Origin: Bifiguratus adelaidae | Lineage: Eukaryota; Mucoromycota; Endogonomycetes; Endogonales | Direction of reading: 5' to 3' | Assembly: GCA_002261195.1 (NCBI GenBank) | Contig: MVBO01000008.1 | Coordinates: 1-64,000, forward strand | Length of the DNA stretch: 64,000 bases | In this document: positions 1-13,277 of the stretch, piece by piece | Layout of the letters: each line of letters begins with the position of its first letter | Position numbering within the stretch: position 1 is the stretch's first letter | Notes under the pieces: generated by a model | Told to the model about the DNA's origin: nothing | What the model saw: only the letters and a program-made list of their open reading frames with translations | Database searches by the model: none | Position numbers and translations under genes: made by a program

Positions 1-3000
1 CGCAATTACGCGTCAAAGTCAAAATAGGCAATTCTTGGGACGCTTTTGACTGCCACTGTACCCCAAGGAGTGGATTAGGATTGCTAGCTTTGTTGATATC
101 AGACGAGGTATACTGTACAAGCTACTGAGTTAATACTGTATATGCGCAAACAGTAAAACAGCTGAAGACATTCGCCGAAAGATGTGGTGGGTTGGAGACC
201 ACACCAAGATTTCTGGGACCAGAAAATCCAAAGGAGAAAGATGACGCAACATAAATGGGATGTTTATTCCGCATCGTCAAAATAAACAGGGCAAATTCTA
301 TTATGGATTTCATTGGAGCAGTTGAGATAAGAGTCCTTTCCTTTCTTGTGGACGGGTAGTCCTCTTCTGACCTCCGAACTCTTCTGAAGTTTACTATCTC
401 CGCGGAGCGTATTGCAAGCTTTTCGCTCGTGTGTACACCCTCTATTGTGCTATCCCTTGCCCCCTTAGTTGTTTTTCGTCCCAACAACAACAGTTGCTTC
501 AGGTTATACCACTTGGGGGTGAATGCCAGATTACAGTAGATCCCTAGTCTAATTTATCCTTTGGCCCAAGATTACCCCACAATGATTGATCCGATAGTCA
601 AGAGACCAGATGGCATGCTGGTAATGATGGCAGTTGAGTGTTGATTGGTACGTAGATATTGCGGTTGACGTGCTGTGGAACAAGTGCTTGAGACTTGGCT
701 CCTGTGTTGGAATAAGTAAGTGGTCAATTCAAGTTCAGACAGTGCTACAGAATGATGGATTGTGCTTGAATAATGATATATAGACGAGGGGTGTACGGTT
801 GCATGGTTGTCGAGATCGAGACGAGCAAAGATTACTCGCAGACAATTAATACCAAAAGCCGTAATACGAATTTTCGGCTTACAGTACAATGCCTTGGCAG
901 TCATCCATGGCATCGAGACTTGACGGAGAATGCTGCCAGATGTTGAGACTAGAGGACACGGCCAGGACCAAGAGTAGACTATAACGAGTAGCTTCGTTAT
1001 AAGACAAGAATACAAGTTCTAAGGTCCAGAGTTTAAATGCATTGCAAACTAAGAACAGGTAATACAGCCGCCGAAAGACAATTGATACGACAGATGGGAG
1101 TCCGGATGATATACTGCTACTCACAGAAGCTGAACTGTAATTGTCTCTTGCGTGACGCGCTTGATACAAAGTCGGGACCAGTCGTTGAGAGCTTATGTGT
1201 CGGAATGAGCAGACGTCAACTTCACGTCCGCAGTGCCCAATGATTTGTAATGCATATAACTTGAATAGGTTATTGTAATGAAATGTATCGACGCACCATG
1301 GCTGCGTGGTTTTCGAGAGGTATGCATATAAAGATTGGCCGAGAGCAATGCAAAGTATGAGGATTTTGCGTGTCTTAACACTATGCGAGCCATGACATCT
1401 GTTGTGTTTGCAATCCCACCCAGTATTCGTCTCTCCTATTGGTCGTCGAACAGATTTCGTGTCGCTTATGCTAGGGACTTCTCAATTTTTCTATCCAGAT
1501 CCTGCGCTTGTTTGATTTGGTTGACAATTTAAACGCAATGGTTAAGGCCAGCGGATGGCCACTTGGCCAACCATGTAAGAGTTCGATGTACTCCGAGAAT
1601 AGGGACAACGCACTGTAAAGGCTATATACAAACTAGTTTGCCGATGGAAAGGTCAATTTGCGGGGCGAAGTTTCGGGGCAAAAATAATGATATATCACGT
1701 ATGTGCCATTAGAATGTCTGATTGACTGGGCATCCTGTGCAGCAATAAGAGCTCATTGCAAGTATACCTGCCTGAGATATATTGAGGAGCTTCGTTGGAG
1801 CAGATATGCGAAAGAATAGGTCACGACATGTCCATGCAATTTGTGGCAAAGCTTGCACACCATGTCGGCCAAAAAGATCGAGACAGACTTTAAGAAAGTT
1901 ATCCTTAGAATTCAGACCGTGTGCGGGTAAACCTGGTTTGCCAATCAAAAGAGAGGTTGGTGTTTATAAAGTTGCTCGTGAAAAGTATTCATCGAAGCTA
2001 CATCGGCATCATGGCCAATAATTGCCAGCGACTCCTACGTATTCGCGACGTGATATAACGAGAGTTTATCACTACCTATTAAACTTTCCTTCAGCTTCAC
2101 AAAGCACTCAAATGGACCAACTCTTGAAGTGTCATCACCATAGCAGTACTACAAGTAAGGGTAGTCTATGTAAAAACTTCATTGGTTATATTACTGAAGA
2201 TCCGTTCATCGGAACCTTTAACCTGCAGGGATTCGATTTTCGATCTGTAGAAGAACGAAATCGAAGCATTCTTATAACGCAATGATGGATTTTCGCTCAC
2301 TCAGATCCGGCTATTTTGCTCTGTTACTTCCAATTCGTCCACTTCCCATCACACACAATGCCATTGCTCCCAACAGGCATTCCACTGTTAGCTTACTTCA
2401 GCTTCGCCTTATATTCACATGACCTCACCTCACGAGCAACAATTAAGTATATGACCTAACCATGTCAATGTGTGGCAGCATGTATTTAGGATACTCATAC
2501 TGAAGCTCTGTCAGGATTTTATCAGGATGCGAGCGTCTACGAGGATGACACAGCGTGATTTCCGGTGACAAAATGCTGCTTATTCTGGTTTCGTCGCTTT
2601 CGACTTGCCAGTGCTAGAGCTCGTACTCTAATCTCTTAATCTGCAGATTCATGATCTTGTAGACTTCATTCACGAAGACCACCCCCTCATTCAGGATCGT
2701 ACTCTGTGTTCATCCCATTTTCATTGGAGACATACACTAGCTTGATAATTCTGTGCCCATCATGGCTGAAACTTTGTCCATATCTTCGCTTGGTTCCAAC
2801 CGAAACCTCCTCGACTTGACTCGTACTTCATTTGAATTGGTTCAGAGCAGCTTCCATATGGTTGAACATTCGCGTGGATTCTTATAAATATGCCTTGCTA
2901 GGCCGCGTTGAAAACGGGAGGACCATAGGCATTCCAAAATCTTTCGACTTCCACGTGGGCTTATCCGCGAAATGGGAAGTCCACAAGCAAAAAGCTAGTT

Positions 3001-3888
3001 GTGTCTCTCTCCTTCAGTTAACCCTTTACAAAAGCATTTTCCGCGTTGATCACGAAGGCCATGATAGTCTGCTACCGAGTAGGAAGGCAGTGTCAGATCG
3101 CGTTATTACCGATCTTTGCATATCGTATTCCATTATCCTGGAAGGAAGGCAATCCACAAGTGCTTTATCCTTACCTCTATGCCCTTTAGAAGACCTTGCA
3201 TGTATACATACACAACTCCAGATGTGTCGTTTGCGTCACCAACCATTTCTCATCTCAGAACGAATTGCTTGTAGCTCAAATTTCGGTAAGGGGTTATCCA
3301 AAATAAAAATGCTTGCAGCCGCCAATCATCAGCCCCGTCAGTTGATATGCATGCCTACATTCCGCGTTGCATTGTTAACCTTTCTTAGAGTTGGAATAGC
3401 TTTAGTTGTCTTCGAGACGCGTTGCTCTAAAGGCTGAACAGAGGCACTTAGCTAGTTTTATCAGGATGTGACATTCACAGCTTCTTCTCCGTTGCAGGCC
3501 AGTCGTCCGAGGCCACCTCCATCTTTCGTTCGTCGCAAAATCCAACACCACTGGCTTTGTCACAGTCTATCCAGTGCAATGGCTTCACAGACGAACTTTT
3601 TCCGGGGAAACAGTCATGCAAGATGTTCACATCGGCGGAATTCAAATCTATACTGTACCCTGTTTCAACTCCAAACGTCTGTGAGATCGTTCAACGTTTT
3701 CTAGTTCTCTATGCGAGTGCGCGTATAGTTTTGCCTAGATACTATGCTCCTCAAAGTGTCTCGGTTATATCCATTGCTGCTCAGGGCTAGACTTTCGACG
3801 CGGTTACCTTATTAGAGTAGGGAGCAGCTTGAAACAATTACGCTTTTGCCAGTGTAGCGCTACGCGAACGATCGTCATCGCAACGTGT
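1..3888. other. Gene-poor stretch, no supported gene
   Basis: I see no coding sequence I can defend in these 3.9 kb. Open frames up to about 200 codons exist (plus strand 2832-3437, minus strand 572-1015), but the 201-codon one opens at a TTG, none resembles a known family, and none continues through credible splice sites. A short ATG-led frame at 2763 (about 42 codons) is followed by no convincing donor. The stretch is A/T-richer than its neighbours. It could hold UTRs, a non-coding RNA or decayed sequence. Confidence 0.5.
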
Positions 3889-5700
3889 TTAGTACTTGGC
3901 TGCGCGTGCACCTCGCTCGAAGGTGGCAAATACTTCGTCGATGGATCGTCCTTTTGTCTCGGGCACGCAAAACACGGTGAACATCACTAATTGTAATAAA
4001 TATGGGCACCAAGGGCAGCTCGCCTATCACCTACCTGAGAGTGCACCAACAATTGCAAAAATAATGAAAGTCCAGCTGCCGAGTCCATTGCTTATAGTAG
4101 GGAATAGCAAGCCGATTATGAAGTTGCAACTGTTGAAAGGAAAGGCATGAGTTGGCTTTGTAAAGTATAGCAATTGGCAATCCTGTTCGTGCCAGCGCAT
4201 GCTTACGTCCAATTGGTACATATCGCTACAGCGCCGGCGGAAGCAGCAGCGTACGTCGGTGTAATCTCAGAAGTCAACATCCAGGCAATTGGACCAAGGC
4301 CAATGGCAAAAGAAGCAACGAACAGAAAGACTGAAACGCTTAGCGGAGAGACCCATATCGTGCGAAAAACCACTTGCCTGCAACGACCACCAGGTAATCC
4401 AATCCAAAGGTACTTCCAACAACCATAAGGACCGAGAAAATACATATACCGCCACCAGAAAGAATCAGTAGAGACTTTCTGCCAACTTTGTCGATGACCA
4501 AAATGGAAACAATAGTCATGACGAAGTTAAGGCCGCTCGTTCCGATGGTGATATACTTTGAGTTTTGTTGATCGAACACGGCATTGAAAATGTTGGTTGA
4601 ATAATACATCACGCCGTTCATACCAGAGAATTGTTGAAGCATGTGGATCGCCATGACTGTGAGGGTCAAACGGAGAAAGATAGGATCTTTGAACAGATCC
4701 AAGATACCCATGGTGGCTCGAGCTGTTCCCTCCTCAGCAACCTTAACATCAACGTCGCTAAATGCTGTGTCTGCCGGATCATCGCTGATACGTGGTCCCA
4801 TCTCCAGATTGTCTGTTGATAGACTAGCGTCACCTTCGACAGCAGACTTAGCAGCTGCAGTTCCCATCTGATTTGCGACGATCTCGTAAAATTCATCGTC
4901 AATGATTGCGTTGCTACGAAGACGCTGCAAACATAGCCGAGCCTCCTCTACACGATTTTCGGAGACCAGATATCGTGGGGACTCTACGCACGCGGGCATC
5001 AAGAAAAATTGAATAATAGCTGGCAATGCGACAAGCGCATAGTTTAATCTCCATAGAGGAACGTTTGCTAAACCGAGACCGACAAAATTTGATAGAAGAA
5101 TACCAATCACAATAAAGAATTGATTCATGGCACCCATTGCTCCGCGTGCCGCAATTGTGGATGTCTCACCAACGTACGTCTATATGGTGGCGTAAGTGTC
5201 TCCGCGTTAGCCGATCATGCATTCTAACTTACTGGAGTTGCGATACTTCCGAGACCGCAGGAAATACCGCAGCATATACGACCAATAATGAACATGGCAG
5301 GGTTGACAGCCAATGCTATCAGTACACCGCCGATAACCCAAGGTATCGTATTAAAGATGATGACCTTTTTTCGTCCAAACCGTGTCATAAGTGGTCCCCC
5401 TGCTAGACCACCGACAAGACCGCCCAAACAGAAAGATCCAACTGCAAAACCCCTATAGTATCTGCATAAGGACATGAACGCGCGCTGGTGCCGGTAAACT
5501 CACCAGAGCAGATCATCCATAGGCAGACAGTCTGGGAATGACGGATTATTGACGTGTGCATAGCCATTTTCACAAGCTTCAGTCGCATCGCCGGCAAGAT
5601 TGGGTGAACCAATCACGTATCCGTTCGCCATTGAACCAATGCAGGCAATGGTCACGCAATAAAGCATGTACGTGGGATAAGTCGCATCTCTTGAGTCCAT
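3889..5700 (-). CDS. MFS sugar transporter
   Basis: This is a hexose-type major facilitator transporter for the plasma or vacuolar membrane, moving sugars probably with protons. About six exons are needed. Residues near the N-terminus carry a first membrane helix (IACIGSMANGYVIGSPN), then the loop motif GGPLMTRFGRKK, the family signature PACVESPRYLVSE after helix 6, a long acidic central loop with an SxD-rich stretch, GRKSLLILSGGG, GPIAWMLTSEITP in helix 10 and the terminal PETKGRSIDE signature. The start is the fourth in-frame candidate codon at 5700 (MDSRDATYP); earlier ones are not ATG. The first intron joins DDLLW to GFAVGSFCLGG. PWP1 starts 384 bp away in the opposite direction. The exact sugar cannot be told from sequence. 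Confidence 0.88.
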
Positions 5701-6083
5701 GATAATCAAGTAGAACTTAGCGCTATGAATATCGGACGCGCTCGTTATATACCATGGTCTTTAACCTTAGGCCCTTGCCCTCAATTTGCATGAATTGGCT
5801 GTTCATCCGTGAATTTCCAAGACCGGGAGCTTTTACGCGAAAAGAATTGTTTCGGATCGGTGGAGTTGCCCAAACAAGCCGATCCGGGGTGTCGCCCATC
5901 TTACAAAAAGTCTAAATGGTGTTTAAGATCCCGGAGATGCATCCGGAAAAGCTCGTCATGCTGCCTTTGCATACAATGCCAATGCCCCGGAGAACAACCT
6001 TCCCGTTGTTGGCGCGCGTGACTTTCAATTCTGGATTGAATTCTTTTTCTTGGGTGGCTTATTCTGTGTGCTTTTGATCTGCG

Positions 6084-7844
6084 ATGATATCCTCGGTGCT
6101 TTGGCTACGCAAGGGGGTCGCTGCTCGGCAACCGGAGAAGTATGAGCTAGATGACAAGGAATACGAGCGTATTAGTGCTTTAGCACAAGAACAACTTGAC
6201 GATGCCCGCACTGATCTCGAGGAAGCTCAGGAAGGCAAGGCCGACAAAAAGATTAAGACAACGGATGGCGGCGAGCGCTCCGACGACGACGACGACGATT
6301 TGTCCAAGTACAACTTGGATGACTATGATGAAGAGAATTCCCATACGATTAACAAAGGCGAGTACAACATACGACGGTCTTGGCTCCTGTTTTAGCTTAC
6401 ACAGTTACCGACAGATATCAACATTTTTTCAAACATAAAGGGCCTGACATACCATACTTCCAACAAGGAGGATCCATACATTACTCTTGATGATGCTGTG
6501 GATGATGTCGAAGACCGAATGGACTTGGAAATCTTGCCGACCGATAATCTTCTTATGGCAGCCAAGACGGAGGATGACGTCTCGCACCTCGAAATCTACG
6601 TATATGAAGAAGCCGAGGAGAACCTTTACACGCATCACGATGTCATGCTCCCCGCATTTCCTCTCTGCCTCGAATGGCTGGACTTCAGACTTGGTCGTAA
6701 GGCAGGTTTGGAGGGTACCGGAAACTATGTTGCCATAGGTACCTTTGAGCCCGACATCGAGATATGGGATATCGACACCGTTGATAATATGTATCCCGAC
6801 GCAATCCTTGGTCAGTCTAATTCTAAGGAAACTTCGGCAAAGAAGAAAAAGAGAAGCAAGAAGGTGAACAAGGCTTATCACACAGACGCCGTCATGTCCC
6901 TTTCATGGAACAAATTACACCGCAATATTCTCGCATCGGCTTCCGCAGATACAACTGTCAAGCTTTGGGACTTGTCAAATGAAACTTGTGTCCACTCGCT
7001 GCATCATCACAGCGACAAGGTCCAATCAGTTGAGTGGCACCCAGTAGAATCTACGATTTTGCTATCTGGTTCATACGACAAGAATATCGCCGTTTTGGAC
7101 TCCAGGGCATCTGATCGTGTTGCATTTTGGAAGACGAGATCTGATGTCGAATGTCTGCGATGGGATCCTCACAATCCAAATTACTTTTACGCCTCAATGG
7201 AGGATGGACTTGTGCAATATTTTGACGTTCGGAATGTTCAAGGAACTGCGGGGCAATCTCCCATCTTCACTCTACATGCACATGATGAGCCCGTTAGTGC
7301 TCTCGACATCAATCCGCTTGTCAGGGGGTGCATCGTAACTGGAAGCACGGATAAGACTGTAAAGGTGTGGGATATTAAAGATGGCAAACCGAGTATGATA
7401 GCCAGCCGAGACTTCGGAGTGGTAAGTGTAATGAAATTGGATGGCTTTCGCTTCATATCCTCATCGCCATCTTATTTCGTCCTTACAGGGAAAAGTCTTT
7501 GCCTCTCAATTCTGTCCTGATTCACCATTCCAGCTAGCTATCGCTGGATCTAAAGGAAAAGTGCATATTTGGGATATGGCCACTAATGCCGGCATACGGA
7601 GGGCTTTCGAAGGACAAGGGATCGTTTTGAATGTAACTGTTGAAGAGGTGAGTGTGCATTGCGGCTTTGTATGTTTCGCTTATACGTTGTTTGTCAGAAA
7701 CCTACGGTGCAACTGGCGGACGATGCCGAGGGGGAATCATCAGATGATGATAATGAGGAGAATGAAGCAGAGATGGCTATGGACGACGTGGAGGATGAGT
7801 CTATGGAGGATAATGAAGGCGAAAGCGACGAGGAGGATGTATGA
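6084..7844 (+). CDS. PWP1: Periodic tryptophan protein 1 (WD40, ribosome biogenesis)
   Basis: PWP1 is a nucleolar WD40 protein needed for rRNA gene transcription and pre-60S assembly. The N-terminus MISSVLWLRKG then PEKYELD is diagnostic, followed by an acidic linker (SDDDDDDLSKYNLDDYDEE), the conserved FSNIKGLTYH block, then WD repeats with ASADTTVKLWDL, SGSYDKNIAVLD, TGSTDKTVKVWD and AGSKGKVHIWDM. A Lys-rich insert (AKKKKRSKK) precedes the propeller and a strongly acidic C-terminal tail ends the protein. The first intron (6358-6414) begins with GC rather than GT: splicing there is the only join I found that keeps frame from INK to DINIFSNIK. Two further introns end near 7489 and 7699. Compact divergent spacing with the sugar transporter suggests a shared promoter region. 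Confidence 0.95.
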
Positions 7845-8035
7845 TCGCATTGTATAATATCCATTTTGTAACAATATCATACTGCTCAGTGCAGATCTCC
7901 TACTTCATAGCTTCTAATATTAAACACAACAATACCCGTCATTGTGATAGCAATATAGGATTGAATACGCATTTAATGATATAGGTCTACTTTGTCAAGG
8001 ATTCTATACATTCAACAGCCACATGTGGACACGAT

Positions 8036-9569
8036 CTATGACGTTTTCTTTGAAGCCTCGGTCGACTCGGTGGTCGCTGAATCCGGTTCTTCCTCCCTAG
8101 AAGTAGTAGAAGCAAAGTCAGTCATGTATAGGTTAAAGAAAGGCAACACCTACTCTTCATCGTCGCTGCGATCATCCTTCGCGTTGGTCCCCATGACTAC
8201 CCGTGCAAGAATACGGAACATTAAGAAAGTCCAGAAGAGAATAAGGCAGAATAGACCAAACATCAAGCCGAATATAATGTACTTCACAAAATAAGGAAAC
8301 CAATTCCCATTCAAAGGGTCGAGTTTGAACTCCAAGATGTAGAGATCAGGTTCCGTCAGTGTGGACCAGATAATGCACCCGTATAAATAGACTCGGAGGT
8401 AGCACCAAATGAAGAGGAGAAGGACGAAGAGTATGTCGCATACCAAGCGAAAGCCCAAGTAATTTAGCGATTTGGCTAACTGCAGAAACAGGCGATGAGT
8501 TACATGCTACTGTTTGATAAGCTCGACACTTACCGCCAACAATGCATCGGGAGCATCCATACAAGCAAAAACTGCGTTCCCAACTCTTGTGAAGTTGCAT
8601 GCGTAGCTTAGACTCACAAGCAATAGGGTGTTGATGTGATGTGCAACCAGTTCTCGATAGTCTTTGCGAGGAGCTTCGATTTGAAGTACGAAAATCTGCT
8701 GCAGCCAGTATGAGAATTGCACCAAATAATAGTATTTGAACATGGGCTTCAGGTATATGTGCGGATAGCCAATCCAAAATTCAGAGGTATTAAACCAATA
8801 AGGAGAATGGTAGCAGAGATACTGCGCAAGCATAATGTTAGATCGCGTTCAATAGCCATGACTCTATGCACTTACGGCGCCAAATGCAAAACTCGTTGAG
8901 CAATATATTACAGCCCAACCTTGTTCCGCAAATCTTATGAGCTTCCTTCGACTGCGTATGCCACCATAGTACCCAATTGGCGTTAAAATGTAGCGCATCA
9001 CGGCAGCCCTGACTACCGTAAAGACGGTTATCCAAAAGAAAATGAGCGGTATGTCACCAAGACCTTTCCCATAGAGACCGTTGGATGGCTCAAAATGTGA
9101 AAGACGTATGAACCTCCAACACAGAGGTAAATTGAGTACGTAGCCGATTACAATCGGTAATATCACTTTGATTGGAACGTCTGATCGAGAGTGCATCAGT
9201 TTCTCGGAGCCAACGAGACCAACGGTGGCTGCTGTCCTTACCAATTTGATGATCGGCCATGTAATCACAAAATCTACGAAGACGCACCCAAGTGGGAGCT
9301 CCTCGCTTGCGAGATGGCTCTAATTCATGACCGCCTGACATGGCATCTACCATAGAGTTGCTTCTCGGCTTAGATCGCTTTTTTACCCCGACATTGAGGT
9401 TTTGTGATATCTAACAATAGTAAACAGACAAGGCGTTAGAGGATCGCAGACCATCCGCTACCCAACCTACCGGTGTAGAAGGTCCAGCCCTATTGTGAGC
9501 TGCATCAGAGCCCACATTGGAACTTTTAGATTCCATATTCGAAGAACTCGTGGTCCTGACGGCTGTCAT
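8036..9569 (-). CDS. LAG1: Ceramide synthase (TLC domain)
   Basis: An ER membrane enzyme that joins acyl-CoA to a sphingoid base to make ceramide. The TLC/Lag1 core is clear: YGKGLGDIPLIFFWITVFTVVRAAVM, YCSTSFAFGA, FWIGYPH, then HHINTLLLVSLSYACNFTRVG with CMDAPDALLAV, which holds the catalytic His pair and Asp residues, and a last helix pair near LYILEFKLDPLNGNWFPYFV. The C-terminus is spliced (intron near 8099-8152) into an acidic, Ser/Thr-rich tail ending TEASKKTS, like the CK2-phosphorylated tails of yeast Lag1/Lac1. The 5' end starts at ATG 9569 (MTAVRTTSSSN) with one clear intron; the join from this exon set to the first membrane helix is ambiguous, with a 67-nt intron (GTAAAA donor) fitting best. 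Divergent from NDC80, sharing 227 bp. Confidence 0.9.
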
Positions 9570-9710
9570 GATTCTGTTGGCGTCGCAAGGTCGTGTGCAG
9601 CCGTCAAGTCGATCACCTCTGCGTCCCTAACTGATCAGTCGGCACCGCTGACCGCCTTCTGTCTTGGATTGTCCAGCCTGTGAAAATTTCGAGGGTTAGG
9701 GCTTCAGGGG

Positions 9711-9718
9711 TGACGTCA
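9711..9718. promoter_or_regulatory. CRE-type palindrome TGACGTCA
   Basis: A perfect TGACGTCA palindrome, the consensus for bZIP ATF/CREB-family factors, lies in the 227-bp divergent spacer, 79 bp upstream of the NDC80 start and 142 bp upstream of the ceramide synthase start. The sequence is seen directly; its use as a regulatory site is inference. Confidence 0.5.
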
Positions 9719-9796
9719 CGCGGATGTGACATCCTTTTTTGGGTATTGCACTTTTCGCGAGGCGTGCCGTGCGCTTCTTATTCTGGTTTGATCGAC

Positions 9797-12117
9797 ATGG
9801 ACACCGCAGTAGGCGGCAATCGTCGAAAGACGCTGAGCGGCATAGAAAATATGCATGCATTGCCCGCTCAGCCTAGCACTGCTACCAAGAAGCAACCTTA
9901 TGTGAATTACCAAGTCTCTAATCCGCAGTCTGCAAAGAGACGACAGTCGATGGGAACCGCGGTGGCCGAGAGACAGCTCGTCACTAACGGTCGTGGACAA
10001 TTTCAAGCAACCCCTGGCAGGTGAGTAATTCACCTTAGGTAGTTACAGGCTGCTAAACCGGAAACGCACTTTGCTTTGCCAGGCGTCAATCTGGTTACAG
10101 ACCACGCCCATCTATGGCATTCGGTGTTCCTCAAGTTAAGGACCCCCGTCCAATTAAGGATCCGCAATTCAAGAACAGATGCTACGGTCTCCTCGTGGAC
10201 TATCTGAACACGCACGACTTGGGAGATAACTTTGATCCAAAGTCGCTTGCTCCCAATCAAGTGTCCAAAAAAACTTTTGAGAACTTGTTCGCAGCTCTCT
10301 ATCTGCAGCTGGATCCACAATACGTATTCACTAAAGTGGAGGACGAGATAAAGCCATTGATCAAAGGACTCGGGTGAGTATTTGTCTACTGGACGAGTGC
10401 GCAACCAAATATTTTTAAACTGATTACCATCATGCGCAGTTACCCTGGCGCGGATGCTCTTGTTAGGAGTCACTTACAGTCACCTGGGAGCGCAAACTCT
10501 TGGCCGCATTGCCTGGCATTGCTAGCTTGGATGGTTGAACTGATACAGGTGATTCACCCAACGTTACTGCTGAAACTGTACGCTAATCCTTCCATATAGT
10601 GTGTTGAAACACTTTCTGCAGCTCCAGATGACAAGATGGCTGTAGATGGTGAGCCGCAAGACATTTTCGGGCAAGACCCTCACCCGGATAAGGTGTTCTT
10701 TGAATACCTTTGCGCTGCCTACGATCTGTGGTTTCAGGGACACGACCAGTACGAACACCTGGACCGGCAATTATCTGAAACATTCACGAAACGAAACGAG
10801 CGGTTTATAGCGGAAATTCAAAGGCGAAAGGATGAAATAGCAGAATTGCGCAAGGAATTGGACGATCTTTCAAATTATGTCGTGAGTGGTTCAACCAGAT
10901 TGTAACTATTGCATGCACCATTCCTAATTCATTCTAGTCACCTCTGATAGGATCCGAAAACTTGTACAAGAATCTAGTCGTGGATATTCGAAAATTCGAA
11001 AATCTCAATCAGTCTCTTACGCAGAGAGTGGCTAGAGCAGAAGATTTCGTAAGAGACCTCGCCTTGGAATTCCAAAATTTGGACGCAGAGCTGAAGACAT
11101 TGCGAGCGGATAAGGAAGATCTCGTGGATCGCATATCCAAACAGGATGTTTCTGCAGCTGATGTTGATCGTATGACGTCTGAAAGGGACCAGTTATTGAT
11201 CAACCTTGAAGACATTCGCAAAAGAGTCGCAGACTTTAACAGGCAGTCTTGGGAGCGTGAGATCGAAGCCCAAAGGAAGCATGACAGCGTAGGTTCTTGC
11301 TGATGCTCAAAAGTATGCGCATCATTAACAGGCTTCTCAGATTGAGTATGCAATCAGGGACTTCAATTCAAAAGCATATCAGTTCGTTTATTCAGCTGGT
11401 CTCGATGTTACCGATATGAAGACCTCAGGCTTCGAGATTGAACTCCACATCAATGCTTTTCGCGCGGATCAGATGATATCTCCTGATGTTCGAACGGTAG
11501 TTAAGGTGAGAGAAGAGCACGCGTGGAGTGACGGTGATTCTAAGATCAAGTATAGCCTGCACTCCAGAGTTCGCGAGATACTTTTGATAAGAAAATTGCG
11601 ACTGCAAAAGAAGAAGGCATTACTTTCACTGAAGAGCTGGACAAGTTGAATGAGGAGATCAGTGGAATGATGGAAGATCTTCACAGCACAGAAGAACGTA
11701 TGAAACGTCTGACCGAGCAATTCAACGCTGAGAAGGAGATCAATGGCAAAGAAAACACGAAGTACAAGAACGAGATCGAGCATACGGAAGAGGAAATGAA
11801 GCAAAAGAAGTATGACATGCAAGAACGGCTGTTGCAATCACACCAGAGAGTGCAAAGCGCGACTTTAGAGTGAGTTCTTTGACGATTCATCTTACCGTCT
11901 AGAGGTCACTTACGCATTGAATTGCAGGTATGAGGACCTCTTAAGGAACTCTAATGAACTTAAGAAACGTTCGGGCTCTGAAATTATCAGTCTTCTGACA
12001 GCTCTTGCAGAAATTAAGACTCACATTGGACGATCATTGGGAGAACTGTATGCTATGGCAGATGAAGATTTAGCGGACACAAAGGCAAAAATTGCTAATC
12101 GGCTCGACCATATATAA
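9797..12117 (+). CDS. NDC80: Kinetochore protein Ndc80/Hec1
   Basis: Ndc80 is the microtubule-binding subunit of the outer kinetochore Ndc80 complex (with Nuf2, Spc24, Spc25). The basic, Ser/Thr-rich N-terminal tail (RRKTLSGIEN, KRRQSMGTAV) looks like the Aurora B target tail. The calponin-homology domain follows: VKDPRPIKDPQFKNRCYGLL, NQVSKKTFENLFAALYLQLDP, KGLGYPGADALVRSHLQSPGS with PHCLALLAWMVELIQ. The remainder is long coiled coil, broken near FFEYLCAAYDLWFQG as in other family members, ending at residues TKAKIANRLDHI. About seven short introns are needed. The start at 9797 follows the tail composition of the family; an upstream in-frame ATG at 9680 would add unrelated residues. Confidence 0.95.
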
Positions 12118-12633
12118 ACCTTGTAAATAATTGGACCGTTGTGTGAACTGCTCTTACGAATGCAAATTAATAATAACATGGCTTGTTTATACCAATTGCA
12201 AACAGAGAAGACCGATGTCGACTGCCCTGACATTCTTTTCAGTAATGGATGCAGATCAGAGTGACATAGTTTTGCAAAATAACGACAATATACCTTGGGG
12301 TGCAATTTGTACAAATTGAAGGCAAAATACTCATACCGCGCCAAGGCGGACAATCCATTGGACGGGTATTCCCTAGATGGTTATGAGCGCTGGCCATAGT
12401 GTCATGAAGCATCCGGTATCGAGGAAACCTTGATTCTAGAATCGTTCCCCGACAGCGGCTCCTTTCGAGGCATCTGGCTGCGGACGCGCAAGTCGATTTT
12501 TCCCTTCCAGAGGGGTCCAATTTCCATAAGTATCGAGGAAGGTGCATTGAATACGGAGCTTCACCAAAGTGCTTTTATCCAAAAGACTATCCCGAAGTAC
12601 AGTAGCTTGTACAATCTCACGACAGAGTTTATA

Positions 12634-12904
12634 CTAAAGCTTTTTGTCGGAAGCTGATATTCCATCGCTCGTCAGTAAACGAATTTCAGCAGCAAGATCA
12701 CTCACCGTTCTTAGAGTTATCGTTCATGGCATCATCGCCTCCTACGACCGTAACCATTGGACCATCTATGGGGACGTGTGTAGTCATGGGTTGGTGAGTG
12801 GTAGGGTCGGTGGTATCAACCTTGTCATCATCGAGATTTTGCTTAGGGACTTCGGAAGTGCCTTGTGACTCTTGCAAAGCTTGAAAGGGGTTCGTATCAG
12901 CCAT
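12634..12904 (-). CDS. Small hypothetical acidic protein
   Basis: I do not recognise this gene. The ATG at 12904 opens a hydrophilic frame (MADTNPFQALQESQG, then an Asp/Thr-rich stretch) that runs to a strong donor (G|GTGAGT). A 52-nt intron with a TACTGAC branch site ends at ATCAG and leads to a few codons, giving a product of about 72 residues ending SDKKL. A later acceptor would give a different end, so the 3' part is uncertain. The NPF tripeptide is an EH-domain ligand in other proteins, but that is weak evidence here. NDC80 converges on it from the left and its promoter lies toward asparagine synthetase. Confidence 0.4.
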
Positions 12905-13277
12905 AATAGAGAAGAGAGAGGTGAATAATGCTTGGCAGATGAGCACAACGCATTTATATGCGTGTTATGACGCAAACCACGTGCTTCTGACAGGTAATTG
13001 TTGCTGAAATTTTGCCAGTAATTGTGAATGGCTGCTATTTCTGTATTATGTGAGGTATCCTGCACCTTTGGATGGACGCAAATCGAGGACATGGCGTTTG
13101 CGAGGTCTCATGATAAAAGCGATTCCATGGACAATTTCGTGGACCAAACCGTATGATGAGAACGAACGAGCCGATACAATAGTAAAATGATTTGCAAGCG
13201 TGACTAACAAGCTTCTATTATCTACAGCCGTACAAGAGTCATATACAAGGCAATCTTCAGATGACCAATTCGGCTCG

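Noticed and set aside
2832-3437. 201-codon plus-strand open frame in the left gene-poor stretch
   Set aside because: It starts with TTG rather than ATG, has no recognisable motif, odd composition and no supporting splice sites or promoter.
12239-12547. 102-codon minus-strand frame downstream of the small acidic protein gene
   Set aside because: Could be reached only by a weak splice choice; composition looks random. A short second exon ending at 12634 fits the splice signals better.
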